Origin: Promethearchaeota archaeon
GTDB lineage: Archaea > Asgardarchaeota > Lokiarchaeia > Sigyniarchaeales > SOKP01
NCBI GenBank assembly: GCA_019057355.1
Contig: DXJM01000499.1
Location: 1-6,178, forward strand
Direction of reading: 5' to 3'
Length of the DNA stretch: 6,178 bases
A model generated the notes under the pieces. It was not told the DNA's origin. It searched no databases and saw only the letters and a list, made by a program, of their open reading frames with translations. Below are positions 6,076 to 6,178 of the stretch, in pieces. Every line of letters starts with the position of its first letter. Positions within the stretch are counted from its first letter, which is position 1. The position numbers and the translations under genes were made by a program.

Positions 6076-6178
6076 GAAAAAAACTTAATAACATCTTCAG
6101 TACTTAATTCACCGGTTCGGGGCAAATAATCTTTACCATGGATTTTAAGTCCCACAATATCATCAAGATATTTATATA
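6066..6178 (-). CDS. iorA: IorA N-terminal part, end of the first domain (partial, off window edge)
   Basis: In a different minus-strand frame from the C-terminal part, codons from 6176 down to the TAA at 6068-6066 read about 36 residues that include LPRTGELSTEDVIKFF. This matches the usual end of the IorA pyruvate-ferredoxin-oxidoreductase-like N-terminal domain, where a LP..GEL..E.V pattern precedes the linker to the CPGCP domain. The remainder of the gene is outside the window. Adding one base in the TTT run at 6070-6068 would join this frame to the C-terminal frame through a plausible linker (FFSNILNVKNKN). Confidence 0.7.
   Translation of the reverse strand, partial: YKYLDDIVGLKIHGKDYLPRTGELSTEDVIKFFSNI

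Overview
The window is strongly A+T-rich and reads as archaeal. Start sites carry Shine-Dalgarno motifs (GAGGAG, GAGGTGA), TTG is used as a start codon, the candidate promoters are TATA-like rather than -35/-10, and gene ends are followed by T-tracts without hairpins. One gene is iorA, the alpha subunit of indolepyruvate:ferredoxin oxidoreductase, which is typical of anaerobic peptide-fermenting archaea. The first gene looks like a longin/roadblock-type domain fused to a helical TPR-like region. That architecture makes an Asgard archaeon (Loki-/Heimdall-like) my best guess, but this is inference and not proven here.

Layout: (1) 85-1014 (+), a longin-like plus helical/TPR-like protein. (2) 1060-2841 (-), convergent with it, a 593-residue AAA+-type P-loop ATPase (Walker A GSAGTGKT, Walker B FYFDELE, GNPR sensor-2-like motif). 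Its C-terminal domain resembles a degenerate restriction-endonuclease (Mrr-like) fold. (3) About 190 bases of A/T-rich divergent promoter region. (4) 3030-3846 (+), an unrecognised protein whose natural ATG is separated from the main frame by a one-base shift. (5) 3886-4932 (+), close behind it, a winged-helix plus class I SAM methyltransferase that seems to start at an AUA codon behind a perfect Shine-Dalgarno. It is followed by a T10 terminator. (6) 5095-6178 (-), the C-terminal half and part of the N-terminal half of iorA, split by a one-base frameshift inside a 16-bp perfect palindrome.

How the genes relate: 3030-3846 and 3886-4932 probably form one transcript, divergent from the ATPase gene, and the two transcripts may share a control region. 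The longin-like gene and iorA look like independent units. No iorB follows iorA within the window. Three of the five genes have an anomaly at the start or in the frame. This could mean uncorrected assembly indels, real gene decay, or unusual translation, and raw-read inspection would decide. I found no RNA gene, CRISPR array, insertion sequence or phage gene.
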